This document shows, in pieces, positions 1 to 14,610 of a stretch of DNA of 64,000 nt. The translations under genes and the position numbers were made by a program. The notes below the pieces were generated by a model. That model did not search any database, was not told the origin of the DNA, and saw nothing but the letters and a program-made list of their open reading frames with translations. The DNA comes from Sipunculus nudus (lineage: Eukaryota; Annelida; Sipuncula; Golfingiida; Sipunculidae): assembly GCA_026874595.1 (NCBI GenBank), contig CM049320.1:31344214-31408213 (forward strand). The letters run 5' to 3'. Numbering within the stretch: position 1 is the first letter of the stretch; each line of letters begins with the position of its first letter.

Positions 1-990
1 AGAATTTGAATATTAAATGAGAGACCAGATAGCCAAATATAATAAATGTATTATAATGTGCATTTTAGGCCTCAAGTCTTAAAGTATGAACATTTGTTTT
101 AGATTTGCATAAACATGAACAATACCACAGTGGGTTAAGGGTTTATCACGATTACTGTTTACGACCTTTGTTGTCATGGACATTACTTACTACGATTGAT
201 GCCATGAAACTATGTTATGCATAATGTTGATCAGATCCTTACAGTCAAATTATAGTCTGTAAAAAGCAGTGAAAATGTTAATTTGACTTGTATATCATAC
301 AGAGTATCTGTATTTGCAGTTTTCTGAGAGCTATAAACATTAAATAAGTGACAAGGAGGCTATTGAAAGAATATTATTAGATCGAGTAAACAGTGGCTTT
401 GTGTCTTGAGAGAATTGGTAATTTGTTTTTTTTTTACATAAGGTACTATTATAAATGTAACAACACTGCAGTGAGTAATTGGTGTTTTAAAATTTCTTCT
501 CCTCATTGAGTTGTGCTGGAAGACATATATAGGGTTAATATTACAATATACTATTAGATAATGCTGGTCAAATACTTACTTCAGGTAGAATATATATATA
601 TATAGCTTAGTACTGGTAATAATATTAGTGTTATGAATTAAATTTTTTTTATTCCTGTCTTGGTTGTACTCGAAGACATATTTTTTTCATTAATATTATA
701 ATATACTTTTATATAATGCAGGTCAGATTATTACTTCAAATTAAACTATAATGAAAGCAGAGCATATGTAAATTGGTATTTCAAAATAATTTACCAGGTT
801 GGGTAGGGCTGGAAGACATATTCAGCTGGTCAATATTATGACATACTACTATATAATGCCGGTCAGATGTTTTCTTCCAGTCAAATCATATTCTGATGAA
901 AGCAGAATATACATTACTAGACACCGGTATATCATTTAAGTGCTAGGAATTAAAATTATTTAGTTTTGTCATGGTTGTGTAGGAAGACAT

Positions 991-3477
991 TTATATGGTT
1001 AATATCATGATAAACTTTTAATATAAAGCTGGTCAGGTCATCGCTTCAAATTATATTCTGATGAAGGCAGAGCATATGCATGTAAATTGGTATTGGTACA
1101 TCACAATTATTCTTCCTGTCTGAGCTGAGCTGGAAAACACATTCATTTGGTTAATTATACAATATATTTTTTAACAATGCTGGAAGACATATTCATTTGG
1201 TTAATATAATGATATACTTTTAAACAATACTGGTCAAATCCTTGCTAAAAATCATATTCTGATGAAAGTAGAGTATCTATAAATTGACAATGGTATATCT
1301 TATTAGAGCTACAAATCAAAATTATTTATGCCTGTCTTGGTTTTGTTGGAAGACATAATTATTCTGTCAATAACATGATATATTGTGATACAATACTGGT
1401 TAGACCGTGACTCCAAATTATATTCTATGGAAAGCAGAGTATATGTAAATTGGTGTCTGTATTTCTTAAAGTATGTCTGGATTTTTCATGAGAATTTTAA
1501 TATTTAATAAGGAATCAGGTAGTCATTAAAAATAATAATAAATAAATAAATAATTAATTATTAGGATGTGGGTATGAAGATGAAATGCTTTGAAAAAAAG
1601 TAAAAAAAATTAGTGTGGATTTGTAATAGAAACCATAAACAAAACAACAGAGCAAGGGGGTAATGGTGTATCGATATTATTGTTTAATGCCTCATTAGTT
1701 TAAAAAACTTACTAATACTTGGTTAATTATATGATATATCTTTTTGAAAGGAGGCTGGCCAGATGCCTTTTTCAGTTAAATGATATTTTGTTCCAGTTAA
1801 AAGCAGAATTTATTTAAATTTATATGGTTAATATCATGATAAACTTTTAATATAAAGCTGGTCAGGTCATCGCTTCAAATTATATTCTGATGAAGGCAGA
1901 GCATATGCATGTAAATTGGTATTGGTACATCACAATTATTCTTCCTGTCTGAGCTGAGCTGGAAAACACATTCATTTGGTTAATTATACAATATATTTTT
2001 TAACAATGCTGGAAGACATATTCATTTGGTTAATATAATGATATACTTTTAAACAATACTGGTCAAATCCTTGCTAAAAATCATATTCTAATGAAAGTAG
2101 AGTATCTATAAATTGACAATGGTATATCTTATTAGAGCTACAAATCAAAATTATTTATGCCTGTCTTGGTTTTGTTGGAAGACATAATTATTCTGTCAAT
2201 AACATGATATATTGTGATACAATACTGGTTAGACCGTGACTCCAAATTATATTCTATGGAAAGCAGAGTATATGTAAATTGGTGTCTGTATTTCTTAAAG
2301 TATGTCTGGATTTTTCATGAGAATTTTAATATTTAATAAGGAATCAGGTAGTCATTAAAAATAATAATAAATAAATAAATAATTAATTATTAGGATGTGG
2401 GTATGAAGATGAAATGCTTTGAAAAAAAGTAAAAAAAATTAGTGTGGATTTGTAATAGAAACCATAAACAAAACAACAGAGCAAGGGGGTAATGGTGTAT
2501 CGATATTATTGTTTAATGCCTCATTAGTTTAAAAAACTTACTAATACTTGGTTAATTATATGATATATCTTTTTGAAAGGAGGCTGGCCAGATGCCTTTT
2601 TCAGTTAAATGATATTTTGTTCCAGTTAAAAGCAGAATTTATTTAAATTTATATGGTTAATATCATGATAAACTTTTAATATAAAGCTGGTCAGGTCATC
2701 GCTTCAAATTATATTCTGATGAAGGCAGAGCATATGCATGTAAATTGGTATTGGTACATCACAATTATTCTTCCTGTCTGAGCTGAGCTGGAAAACAGAT
2801 TCACTTGGTTAATTATACAATATATTTTTTAACAATGCTGGAAGACATATTCATTTGGTTAATATAATGATATACTTTTAAACAATACTGGTCAAATCCT
2901 TGCTAAAAATCATATTCTGATGAAAGTAGAGTATCTATAAATAGACAATGGTATATCTTATTAGAGCTACAAATCAAAATTATTTATGCCTGTCTTGGTT
3001 TTGTTGGAAGACATAATTATTCTGTCAATAACATGACATATTGTGATACAATACTGGTTAGACCGTGACTCCAAATTATATTCTATGGAAAGCAGAGTAT
3101 ATGTAAATTGGTGTCTGTATTTCTTAAAGTATATCTGGATTTTTCATGAGAATTTTAATATTTAATAAGGAATCAGGTAGTCATTAAAAATAATAATAAA
3201 TAAATAAATAATTAATTATTAGGATGTGGGTATGAAGATGAAATGCTTTGAAAAAAAGTAAAAAAATTAGTGTGGATTTGTAATAGAAACCATAAACAAA
3301 ACAACAGAGCAAGGGGGTAATGGTGTATCGATATTATTGTTTAATGCCTCATTAGTTTAAAAAACTTACTAATACTTGGTTAATTATATGATATATCTTT
3401 TTGAAAGGAGGCTGGCCAGATGCCTTTTTCAGTTAAATGATATTTTGTTCCAGTTAAAAGCAGAATTTATTTAAATT
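991..3477. repeat. 829-bp tandem sub-array, unit 1
   Basis: Three direct 829-bp copies start at 991, 1820 and 2649, each beginning TTATATGGTTAATATCATGA. Each copy contains several diverged 140-170 bp monomers sharing a box order: GGAAGACAT, then GGTTAATAT, then CTGGTCA, then a TATTCTGATGAAAGCAGAG-like box and TAAATTGGT. Confidence 0.94.
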
Positions 3478-6400
3478 GGTATATTCTATAGTAGAATTGA
3501 TTTTACACGAGAAATTGAACATTTAATGAACAACAAGGGAGTCATGGTCTAAATTTTGTCAGAATGGACATATATTAAACATAGCTGATAGTAGTGATAA
3601 ATTGCTTAGATCTATATTAAATAATAATTTATATTATAAATTATAAACATAACAACACTTATGTGAATTGAGTTATAATAAGTGTTACTGCTTAATGCCC
3701 TGTTTTTTTCTGTGTTGGAAGACATGTTTTTATAGGTAAACATAATGCTGGTCTGAACCATATTTTATTTAAATCATGTCCTGAGAAGAAAAGTGTAATA
3801 TACATAAATTTAACTGAACCAGGGTCAGGCATATGCTGTTTGAGAAATAAGATACAGATGCCAAACTAAAATTAGCGCAATGGACACTGTGTTACTGTTA
3901 TGTTATATTAGCTTCTTGATATAACTGAGATTCAAAATTCAAACGAAACTGCATTAAAGTATTGTGGCAATTATAGTATGACATCCAGAATTAAACCAAA
4001 ATGTCTGGTTAAAATGAATCAGATGGCACAGGGAAATAACACCTCTACGTGTACATGTATAATACTCCTTTGTTAGAAGCCCGACAATTCAAGGAGCAAA
4101 GGAACAGTATGTTATTATGTTTATGAGAACAAAGTTTGTAATCTGACTGGATACAAAAATGTTACCTTGTTTATATCAGACTGATTCTTTTCTTTTAAAA
4201 GCAGTATATATGTCAACTAGTAGAAGTGCAAATTATATAACTGCCTTGAACTACAGACGAAAAGAAACCTATGGAGACGCTAATACAATGAACGGTATTA
4301 AGAAGACAAAAGGAGACGGTCACAGCTGAAGAGTCGCAGGAACGCAGTTAGGCTCACCATATCGCCACCTGTTAGACAGCAAAGGAACCAAAACAGAGGG
4401 GTTTCCCTGAGTGGTATCATACTGATTCCACTGAGTAGGAGAGACTTCATCTTGGTTACGCAATTTACGCTACCATACAACTGATTAGAAATGTGAAGAG
4501 TAGATCTCAAGTCAGCAGTTACTAAATTAGATGTGACGATGTAAAATGACATATAATTTACGGTGCAATGAAAGGTAATCATTCTATTATATTGATTTAT
4601 ATTTGTTATAATTGATTTGAAACCAACATAGATATGACATTCCCAATATAAACATATAAACATCCGGTGTCATTGTCAGGACACTGTACGGAGGACCGTG
4701 TAATTGATACTCTGGTAGGGATACGGTAGTCTGAAGCCTGGTATACAGTGTTGGGTGAGTTTACTCAAATTACTATTAGTGTATCGGTTGTGTTGAAAGC
4801 TATACTATCATGGATATGGTTAATATTATGGTAATCTTTAGTTTTGTGCATATTGCTCTACAAAACCATTCCTTAGTCCAAACAACATTTTGGTAACTTT
4901 AATCAGTTTTATATATTTAAATTTATCAGCATATCATACAGGAATTTGTAATTTAAAGTGTTTAGGAGAACTTGTATGTTTGATTAGAAACCAGTGAGTC
5001 TTAGTAAAAAGATTGTTTTGATAGAGTTATTTGTGTATAGAAGCTATTTATACTGGGTCTGCTGTGTTGACAGACAATATTTTATATAAGTGTTAATCAT
5101 TATGACTAATTTGACAGTAGCTCTATATAATGCTGGTAAGATCCTTACTTTAGTTAAATTATATTCTGTTAAAAGCAGAGTACATAACTTAGTTAGTATA
5201 TTATATAGGAAAAGTAAATCTCCATCAGAATATGAACATTCAATAATCAACTCTGTAGGGCGCCATTGTAAATATATAATGGATTCTGATTACAGTGAGA
5301 TTGAGTATGAACAGAAGTGATAAATTACTTGGATTTTTTATTATGCATTATTATAAAAAAAAAAGGTGCAGCGGGTTACTGGTAAATAGGTACATGTACG
5401 ACTGCTTCCCTTCTGTTTTTTTTTTTTTTTTGAAGATTTGTTTGAAGGATTAATACAGTAGTACTTATATATACAAAATGCCAACCAGATTCCTACTGTA
5501 AGAATAGTATGTTCTGTTTAGTCTATATATTTAATTTAGTTCAATACATAGGATTTACAATTTTTTATGAGAATTTGAATATTAAATGAGAGACCAGATA
5601 GCCAAATATAATAAATGTATTATAATGTGCATTTTAGGCCTCAAGTCTTAAAGTATGAACATTTGTTTTAGATTTGCATAAACATGAACAATACCACAGT
5701 GGGTTAAGGGTTTATCACGATTACTGTTTACGACCTTTGTTGTCATGGACATTACTTACTACGATTGATGCCATGAAACTATGTTATGCATAATGTTGAT
5801 CAGATCCTTACAGTCAAATTATAGTCTGTAAAAAGCAGTGAAAATGTTAATTTGACTTGTATATCATACAGAGTATCTGTATTTGCAGTTTTCTGAGAGC
5901 TATAAACATTAAATAAGTGACAAGGAGGCTATTGAAAGAATATTATTAGATCGAGTAAACAGTGGCTTTGTGTCTTGAGAGAATTGGTAATTTGTTTTTT
6001 TTTACATAAGGTACTATTATAAATGTAACAACACTGCAGTGAGTAATTGGTGTTTTAAAATTTCTTCTCCTCACTGAGTTGTGCTGGAAGACATATATAG
6101 GGTTAATATTACAATATACTATTAGATAATGCTGGTCAAATACTTACTTCAGGTAGAATATATATATATATAGCTTAGTACTGGTAATAATATTAGTGTT
6201 ATGAATTAAATTTTTTTTATTCCTGTCTTGGTTGTACTCGAAGACATATTTTTTTCATTAATATTATAATATACTTTTATATAATGCAGGTCAGATTATT
6301 ACTTCAAATTAAACTATAATGAAAGCAGAGCATATGTAAATTGGTATTTCAAAATAATTTACCAGGTTGGGTAGGGCTGGAAGACATATTCAGCTGGTCA

Positions 6401-6558
6401 ATATTATGACATACTACTATATAATGCCGGTCAGATGTTTTCTTCCAGTCAAATCATATTCTGATGAAAGCAGAATATACATTACTAGACACCGGTATAT
6501 CATTTAAGTGCTAGGAATTAAAATTATTTAGTTTTGTCATGGTTGTGTAGGAAGACAT

Positions 6559-9044
6559 TTATATGGTTAATATCATGATAAACTTTTAATATAAAGCTGG
6601 TCAGGTCATCGCTTCAAATTATATTCTGATGAAGGCAGAGCATATGCATGTAAATTGGTATTGGTACATCACAATTATTCTTCCTGTCTGAGCTGAGCTG
6701 GAAAACACATTCATTTGGTTAATTATACAATATATTTTTTAACAATGCTGGAAGACATATTCATTTGGTTAATATAATGATATACTTTTAAACAATACTG
6801 GTCAAATCCTTGCTAAAAATCATATTCTGATGAAAGTAGAGTATCTATAAATTGACAATGGTATATCTTATTAGAGCTACAAATCAAAATTATTTATGCC
6901 TGTCTTGGTTTTGTTGGAAGACATAATTATTCTGTCAATAACATGATATATTGTGATACAATACTGGTTAGACCGTGACTCCAAATTATATTCTATGGAA
7001 AGCAGAGTATATGTAAATTGGTGTCTGTATTTCTTAAAGTATGTCTGGATTTTTCATGAGAATTTTAATATTTAATAAGGAATCAGGTAGTCATTAAAAA
7101 TAATAATAAATAAATAAATAATTAATTATTAGGATGTGGGTATGAAGATGAAATGCTTTGAAAAAAAGTAAAAAAAATTAGTGTGGATTTGTAATAGAAA
7201 CCATAAACAAAACAACAGAGCAAGGGGGTAATGGTGTATCGATATTATTGTTTAATGCCTCATTAGTTTAAAAAACTTACTAATACTTGGTTAATTATAT
7301 GATATATCTTTTTGAAAGGAGGCTGGCCAGATGCCTTTTTCAGTTAAATGATATTTTGTTCCAGTTAAAAGCAGAATTTATTTAAATTTATATGGTTAAT
7401 ATCATGATAAACTTTTAATATAAAGCTGGTCAGGTCATCGCTTCAAATTATATTCTGATGAAGGCAGAGCATATGCATGTAAATTGGTATTGGTACATCA
7501 CAATTATTCTTCCTGTCTGAGCTGAGCTGGAAAACACATTCATTTGGTTAATTATACAATATATTTTTTAACAATGCTGGAAGACATATTCATTTGGTTA
7601 ATATAATGATATACTTTTAAACAATACTGGTCAAATCCTTGCTAAAAATCATATTCTGATGAAAGTAGAGTATCTATAAATTGACAATGGTATATCTTAT
7701 TAGAGCTACAAATCAAAATTATTTATGCCTGTCTTGGTTTTGTTGGAAGACATAATTATTCTGTCAATAACATGATATATTGTGATACAATACTGGTTAG
7801 ACCGTGACTCCAAATTATATTCTATGGAAAGCAGAGTATATGTAAATTGGTGTCTGTATTTCTTAAAGTATGTCTGGATTTTTCATGAGAATTTTAATAT
7901 TTAATAAGGAATCAGGTAGTCATTAAAAATAATAATAAATAAATAAATAATTAATTATTAGGATGTGGGTATGAAGATGAAATGCTTTGAAAAAAAGTAA
8001 AAAAAATTAGTGTGGATTTGTAATAGAAACCATAAACAAAACAACAGAGCAAGGGGGTAATGGTGTATCGATATTATTGTTTAATGCCTCATTAGTTTAA
8101 AAAACTTACTAATACTTGGTTAATTATATGATATATCTTTTTGAAAGGAGGCTGGCCAGATGCCTTTTTCAGTTAAATGATATTTTGTTCCAGTTAAAAG
8201 CAGAATTTATTTAAATTTATATGGTTAATATCATGATAAACTTTTAATATAAAGCTGGTCAGGTCATCGCTTCAAATTATATTCTGATGAAGGCAGAGCA
8301 TATGCATGTAAATTGGTATTGGTACATCACAATTATTCTTCCTGTCTGAGCTGAGCTGGAAAACAGATTCACTTGGTTAATTATACAATATATTTTTTAA
8401 CAATGCTGGAAGACATATTCATTTGGTTAATATAATGATATACTTTTAAACAATACTGGTCAAATCCTTGCTAAAAATCATATTCTGATGAAAGTAGAGT
8501 ATCTATAAATAGACAATGGTATATCTTATTAGAGCTACAAATCAAAATTATTTATGCCTGTCTTGGTTTTGTTGGAAGACATAATTATTCTGTCAATAAC
8601 ATGATATATTGTGATACAATACTGGTTAGACCGTGACTCCAAATTATATTCTATGGAAAGCAGAGTATATGTAAATTGGTGTCTGTATTTCTTAAAGTAT
8701 ATCTGGATTTTTCATGAGAATTTTAATATTTAATAAGGAATCAGGTAGTCATTAAAAATAATAATAAATAAATAAATAATTAATTATTAGGATGTGGGTA
8801 TGAAGATGAAATGCTTTGAAAAAAAGTAAAAAAATTAGTGTGGATTTGTAATAGAAACCATAAACAAAACAACAGAGCAAGGGGGTAATGGTGTATCGAT
8901 ATTATTGTTTAATGCCTCATTAGTTTAAAAAACTTACTAATACTTGGTTAATTATATGATATATCTTTTTGAAAGGAGGCTGGCCAGATGCCTTTTTCAG
9001 TTAAATGATATTTTGTTCCAGTTAAAAGCAGAATTTATTTAAAT
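6559..9044. repeat. 829-bp tandem sub-array, unit 2
   Basis: Same three-copy 829-bp structure as in the first large unit, with copies starting at 6559, 7388 and 8217. The start offsets confirm an exact 829-bp period. Confidence 0.94.
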
Positions 9045-12000
9045 TGGTATATTCTATAGTAGAATTGATTTTACACGAGAAATTGAACATTTAATGAACA
9101 ACAAGGGAGTCATGGTCTAAATTTTGTCAGAATGGACATATATTAAACATAGCTGATAGTAGTGATAAATTGCTTAGATCTATATTAAATAATAATTTAT
9201 ATTATAAATTATAAACATAACAACACTTATGTGAATTGAGTTATAATAAGTGTTACTGCTTAATGCCCTGTTTTTTTCTGTGTTGGAAGACATGTTTTTA
9301 TAGGTAAACATAATGCTGGTCTGAACCATATTTTATTTAAATCATGTCCTGAGAAGAAAAGTGTAATATACATAAATTTAACTGAACCAGGGTCAGGCAT
9401 ATGCTGTTTGAGAAATAAGATACAGATGCCAAACTAAAATTAGCGCAATGGACACTGTGTTACTGTTATGTTATATTAGCTTCTTGATATAACTGAGATT
9501 CAAAATTCAAACGAAACTGCATTAAAGTATTGTGGCAATTATAGTATGACATCCAGAATTAAACCAAAATGTCTGGTTAAAATGAATCAGATGGCACAGG
9601 GAAATAACACCTCTACGTGTACATGTATAATACTCCTTTGTTAGAAGCCCGACAATTCAAGGAGCAAAGGAACAGTATGTTATTATGTTTATGAGAACAA
9701 AGTTTGTAATCTGACTGGATACAAAAATGTTACCTTGTTTATATCAGACTGATTCTTTTTCTTTTAAAAGCAGTATATATGTCAACTAGTAGAAGTGCAA
9801 ATTATATAACTGCCTTGAACTACAGACGAAAAGAAACCTATGGAGACGCTAATACAATGAACGGTATTAAGAAGACAAAAGGAGACGGTCACAGCTGAAG
9901 AGTCGCAGGAACGCAGTTAGGCTCACCATATCGCCACCTGTTAGACAGCAAAGGAACCAAAACAGAGGGGTTTCCCTGAGTGGTATCATACTGATTCCAC
10001 TGAGTAGGAGAGACTTCATCTTGGTTACGCAATTTACGCTACCATACAACTGATTAGAAATGTGAAGAGTAGATCTCAAGTCAGCAGTTACTAAATTAGA
10101 TGTGACGATGTAAAATGACATATAATTTACGGTGCAATGAAAGGTAATCATTCTATTATATTGATTTATATTTGTTATAATTAATTTGAAACCAACATAG
10201 ATATGACATTCCCAATATAAACATATAAACATCCGGTGTCATTGTCAGGACACTGTACGGAGGACCGTGTAATTGATACTCTGGTAGGGATACGGTAGTC
10301 TGAAGCCTGGTATACAGTGTTGGGTGAGTTTACTCAAATTACTATTAGTGTATCGGTTGTGTTGAAAGCTATACTATCATGGATATGGTTAATATTATGG
10401 TAATCTTTAGTTTTGTGCATATTGCTCTACAAAACCATTCCTTAGTCCAAACAACATTTTGGTAACTTTAATCAGTTTTATATATTTAAATTTATCAGCA
10501 TATCATACAGGAATTTGTAATTTAAAATGTTTAGGAGAACTTGTATGTTTGATTAGAAACCAGTGAGTCTTAGTAAAAAGATTGTTTTGATAGAGTTATT
10601 TGTGTATAGAAGCTATTTATACTGGGTCTGCTGTGTTGACAGACAATATTTTATATAAGTGTTAATCATTATGACTAATTTGACAGTAGCTCTATATAAT
10701 GCTGATCAGACCTTTACTTTAGTTAAATTATATTCTGTTAAAAGCAGAGTACATAACAAAGTTGGTATATTATATAGGAGAAGTAAATCTCCATAAGAAT
10801 TTGAACATTCAATAATCAACTCTGTAGGGCGCCATTGTAAATATATAATGGATTCTGGTTACAGTGAGATTGAGTATGAACAGAAGTGATAAATTACTTG
10901 GATTTTTTCTTATGCATTATTATAAAAAAAAGGTGCAGCGGTTTACTGGTAAATAGGTACATGTACGACTGCTTCCCTTCTGTTTTTCATTTCTTTTGAA
11001 GATTTGTTTGAACGATTTATACAGTAGAACTTATATAATCAAAATGCCAACCAGATTCCTACCGTAGGAATAGTATGTTCTGTTTAGTCTATATATTTAA
11101 TTTAGTTCAATACATAGGATTTACAATTTTTTATGAGAATTTGAATATTAAATGAGAGACCAGATAGCCAAATATAATAAATGTATTATAATGTGCATTT
11201 TAGGCCTCAAGTCTTAAAGTATGAACATTTGTTTTAGATTTGCATAAACATGAACAATACCACAGTGGGTTAAGGGTTTATCACGATTACTGTTTACGAC
11301 CTTTGTTGTCATGGACATTACTTACTACGATTGATGCCATGAAACTATGTTATGCATAATGTTGATCAGATCCTTACAGTCAAATTATAGTCTGTAAAAA
11401 GCAGTGAAAATGTTAATTTGACTTGTATATCATACAGAGTATCTGTATTTGCAGTTTTCTGAGAGCTATAAACATTAAATAAGTGACAAGGAGGCTATTG
11501 AAAGAATATTATTAGATCGAGTAAACAGTGGCTTTGTGTCTTGAGAGAATTGGTAATTTGTTTTTTTTTACATAAGGTACTATTATAAATGTAACAACAC
11601 TGCAGTGAGTAATTGGTGTTTTAAAATTTCTTCTCCTCATTGAGTTGTGCTGGAAGACATATATAGGGTTAATATTACAATATACTATTAGATAATGCTG
11701 GTCAAATACTTACTTCAGGTAGAATATATATATATATAGCTTAGTACTGGTAATAATATTAGTGTTATGAATTAAATTTTTTTTATTCCTGTCTTGGTTG
11801 TACTCGAAGACATATTTTTTTCATTAATATTATAATATACTTTTATATAATGCAGGTCAGATTATTACTTCAAATTAAACTATAATGAAAGCAGAGCATA
11901 TGTAAATTGGTATTTCAAAATAATTTACCAGGTTGGGTAGGGCTGGAAGACATATTCAGCTGGTCAATATTATGACATACTACTATATAATGCCGGTCAG

Positions 12001-12124
12001 ATGTTTTCTTCCAGTCAAATCATATTCTGATGAAAGCAGAATATACATTACTAGACACCGGTATATCATTTAAGTGCTAGGAATTAAAATTATTTAGTTT
12101 TGTCATGGTTGTGTAGGAAGACAT

Positions 12125-14610
12125 TTATATGGTTAATATCATGATAAACTTTTAATATAAAGCTGGTCAGGTCATCGCTTCAAATTATATTCTGATGAAG
12201 GCAGAGCATATGCATGTAAATTGGTATTGGTACATCACAATTATTCTTCCTGTCTGAGCTGAGCTGGAAAACACATTCATTTGGTTAATTATACAATATA
12301 TTTTTTAACAATGCTGGAAGACATATTCATTTGGTTAATATAATGATATACTTTTAAACAATACTGGTCAAATCCTTGCTAAAAATCATATTCTGATGAA
12401 AGTAGAGTATCTATAAATTGACAATGGTATATCTTATTAGAGCTACAAATCAAAATTATTTATGCCTGTCTTGGTTTTGTTGGAAGACATAATTATTCTG
12501 TCAATAACATGATATATTGTGATACAATACTGGTTAGACCGTGACTCCAAATTATATTCTATGGAAAGCAGAGTATATGTAAATTGGTGTCTGTATTTCT
12601 TAAAGTATGTCTGGATTTTTCATGAGAATTTTAATATTTAATAAGGAATCAGGTAGTCATTAAAAATAATAATAAATAAATAAATAATTAATTATTAGGA
12701 TGTGGGTATGAAGATGAAATGCTTTGAAAAAAAGTAAAAAAAATTAGTGTGGATTTGTAATAGAAACCATAAACAAAAGAACAGAGCAAGGGGGTAATGG
12801 TGTATCGATATTATTGTTTAATGCCTCATTAGTTTAAAAAACTTACTAATACTTGGTTAATTATATGATATATCTTTTTGAAAGGAGGCTGGCCAGATGC
12901 CTTTTTCAGTTAAATGATATTTTGTTCCAGTTAAAAGCAGAATTTATTTAAATTTATATGGTTAATATCATGATAAACTTTTAATATAAAGCTGGTCAGG
13001 TCATCGCTTCAAATTATATTCTGATGAAGGCAGAGCATATGCATGTAAATTGGTATTGGTACATCACAATTATTCTTCCTGTCTGAGCTGAGCTGGAAAA
13101 CACATTCATTTGGTTAATTATACAATATATTTTTTAACAATGCTGGAAGACATATTCATTTGGTTAATATAATGATATACTTTTAAACAATACTGGTCAA
13201 ATCCTTGCTAAAAATCATATTCTAATGAAAGTAGAGTATCTATAAATTGACAATGGTATATCTTATTAGAGCTACAAATCAAAATTATTTATGCCTGTCT
13301 TGGTTTTGTTGGAAGACATAATTATTCTGTCAATAACATGATATATTGTGATACAATACTGGTTAGACCGTGACTCCAAATTATATTCTATGGAAAGCAG
13401 AGTATATGTAAATTGGTGTCTGTATTTCTTAAAGTATGTCTGGATTTTTCATGAGAATTTTAATATTTAATAAGGAATCAGGTAGTCATTAAAAATAATA
13501 ATAAATAAATAAATAATTAATTATTAGGATGTGGGTATGAAGATGAAATGCTTTGAAAAAAAGTAAAAAAAATTAGTGTGGATTTGTAATAGAAACCATA
13601 AACAAAACAACAGAGCAAGGGGGTAATGGTGTATCGATATTATTGTTTAATGCCTCATTAGTTTAAAAAACTTACTAATACTTGGTTAATTATATGATAT
13701 ATCTTTTTGAAAGGAGGCTGGCCAGATGCCTTTTTCAGTTAAATGATATTTTGTTCCAGTTAAAAGCAGAATTTATTTAAATTTATATGGTTAATATCAT
13801 GATAAACTTTTAATATAAAGCTGGTCAGGTCATCGCTTCAAATTATATTCTGATGAAGGCAGAGCATATGCATGTAAATTGGTATTGGTACATCACAATT
13901 ATTCTTCCTGTCTGAGCTGAGCTGGAAAACAGATTCACTTGGTTAATTATACAATATATTTTTTAACAATGCTGGAAGACATATTCATTTGGTTAATATA
14001 ATGATATACTTTTAAACAATACTGGTCAAATCCTTGCTAAAAATCATATTCTGATGAAAGTAGAGTATCTATAAATAGACAATGGTATATCTTATTAGAG
14101 CTACAAATCAAAATTATTTATGCCTGTCTTGGTTTTGTTGGAAGACATAATTATTCTGTCAATAACATGACATATTGTGATACAATACTGGTTAGACCGT
14201 GACTCCAAATTATATTCTATGGAAAGCAGAGTATATGTAAATTGGTGTCTGTATTTCTTAAAGTATATCTGGATTTTTCATGAGAATTTTAATATTTAAT
14301 AAGGAATCAGGTAGTCATTAAAAATAATAATAAATAAATAAATAATTAATTATTAGGATGTGGGTATGAAGATGAAATGCTTTGAAAAAAAGTAAAAAAA
14401 TTAGTGTGGATTTGTAATAGAAACCATAAACAAAACAACAGAGCAAGGGGGTAATGGTGTATCGATATTATTGTTTAATGCCTCATTAGTTTAAAAAACT
14501 TACTAATACTTGGTTAATTATATGATATATCTTTTTGAAAGGAGGCTGGCCAGATGCCTTTTTCAGTTAAATGATATTTTGTTCCAGTTAAAAGCAGAAT
14601 TTATTTAAAT
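12125..14610. repeat. 829-bp tandem sub-array, unit 3
   Basis: Copies start at 12125, 12954 and 13783. Private variants (CTAATGAAAG in the second copy, ACATGACAT in the third) are shared with the first large unit but not with the middle one. Confidence 0.94.

Noticed and set aside
4298-4663. 121-codon - strand frame repeated at 9867 and 15432
   Set aside because: Conservation is explained by near-identical satellite units; no recognisable domain, start context or splice signals. Kept only as a low-interest note.
5090-5320. 76-codon + strand frame (also 16224-16454)
   Set aside because: Made of satellite monomer boxes; the middle unit carries a stop in the same place.
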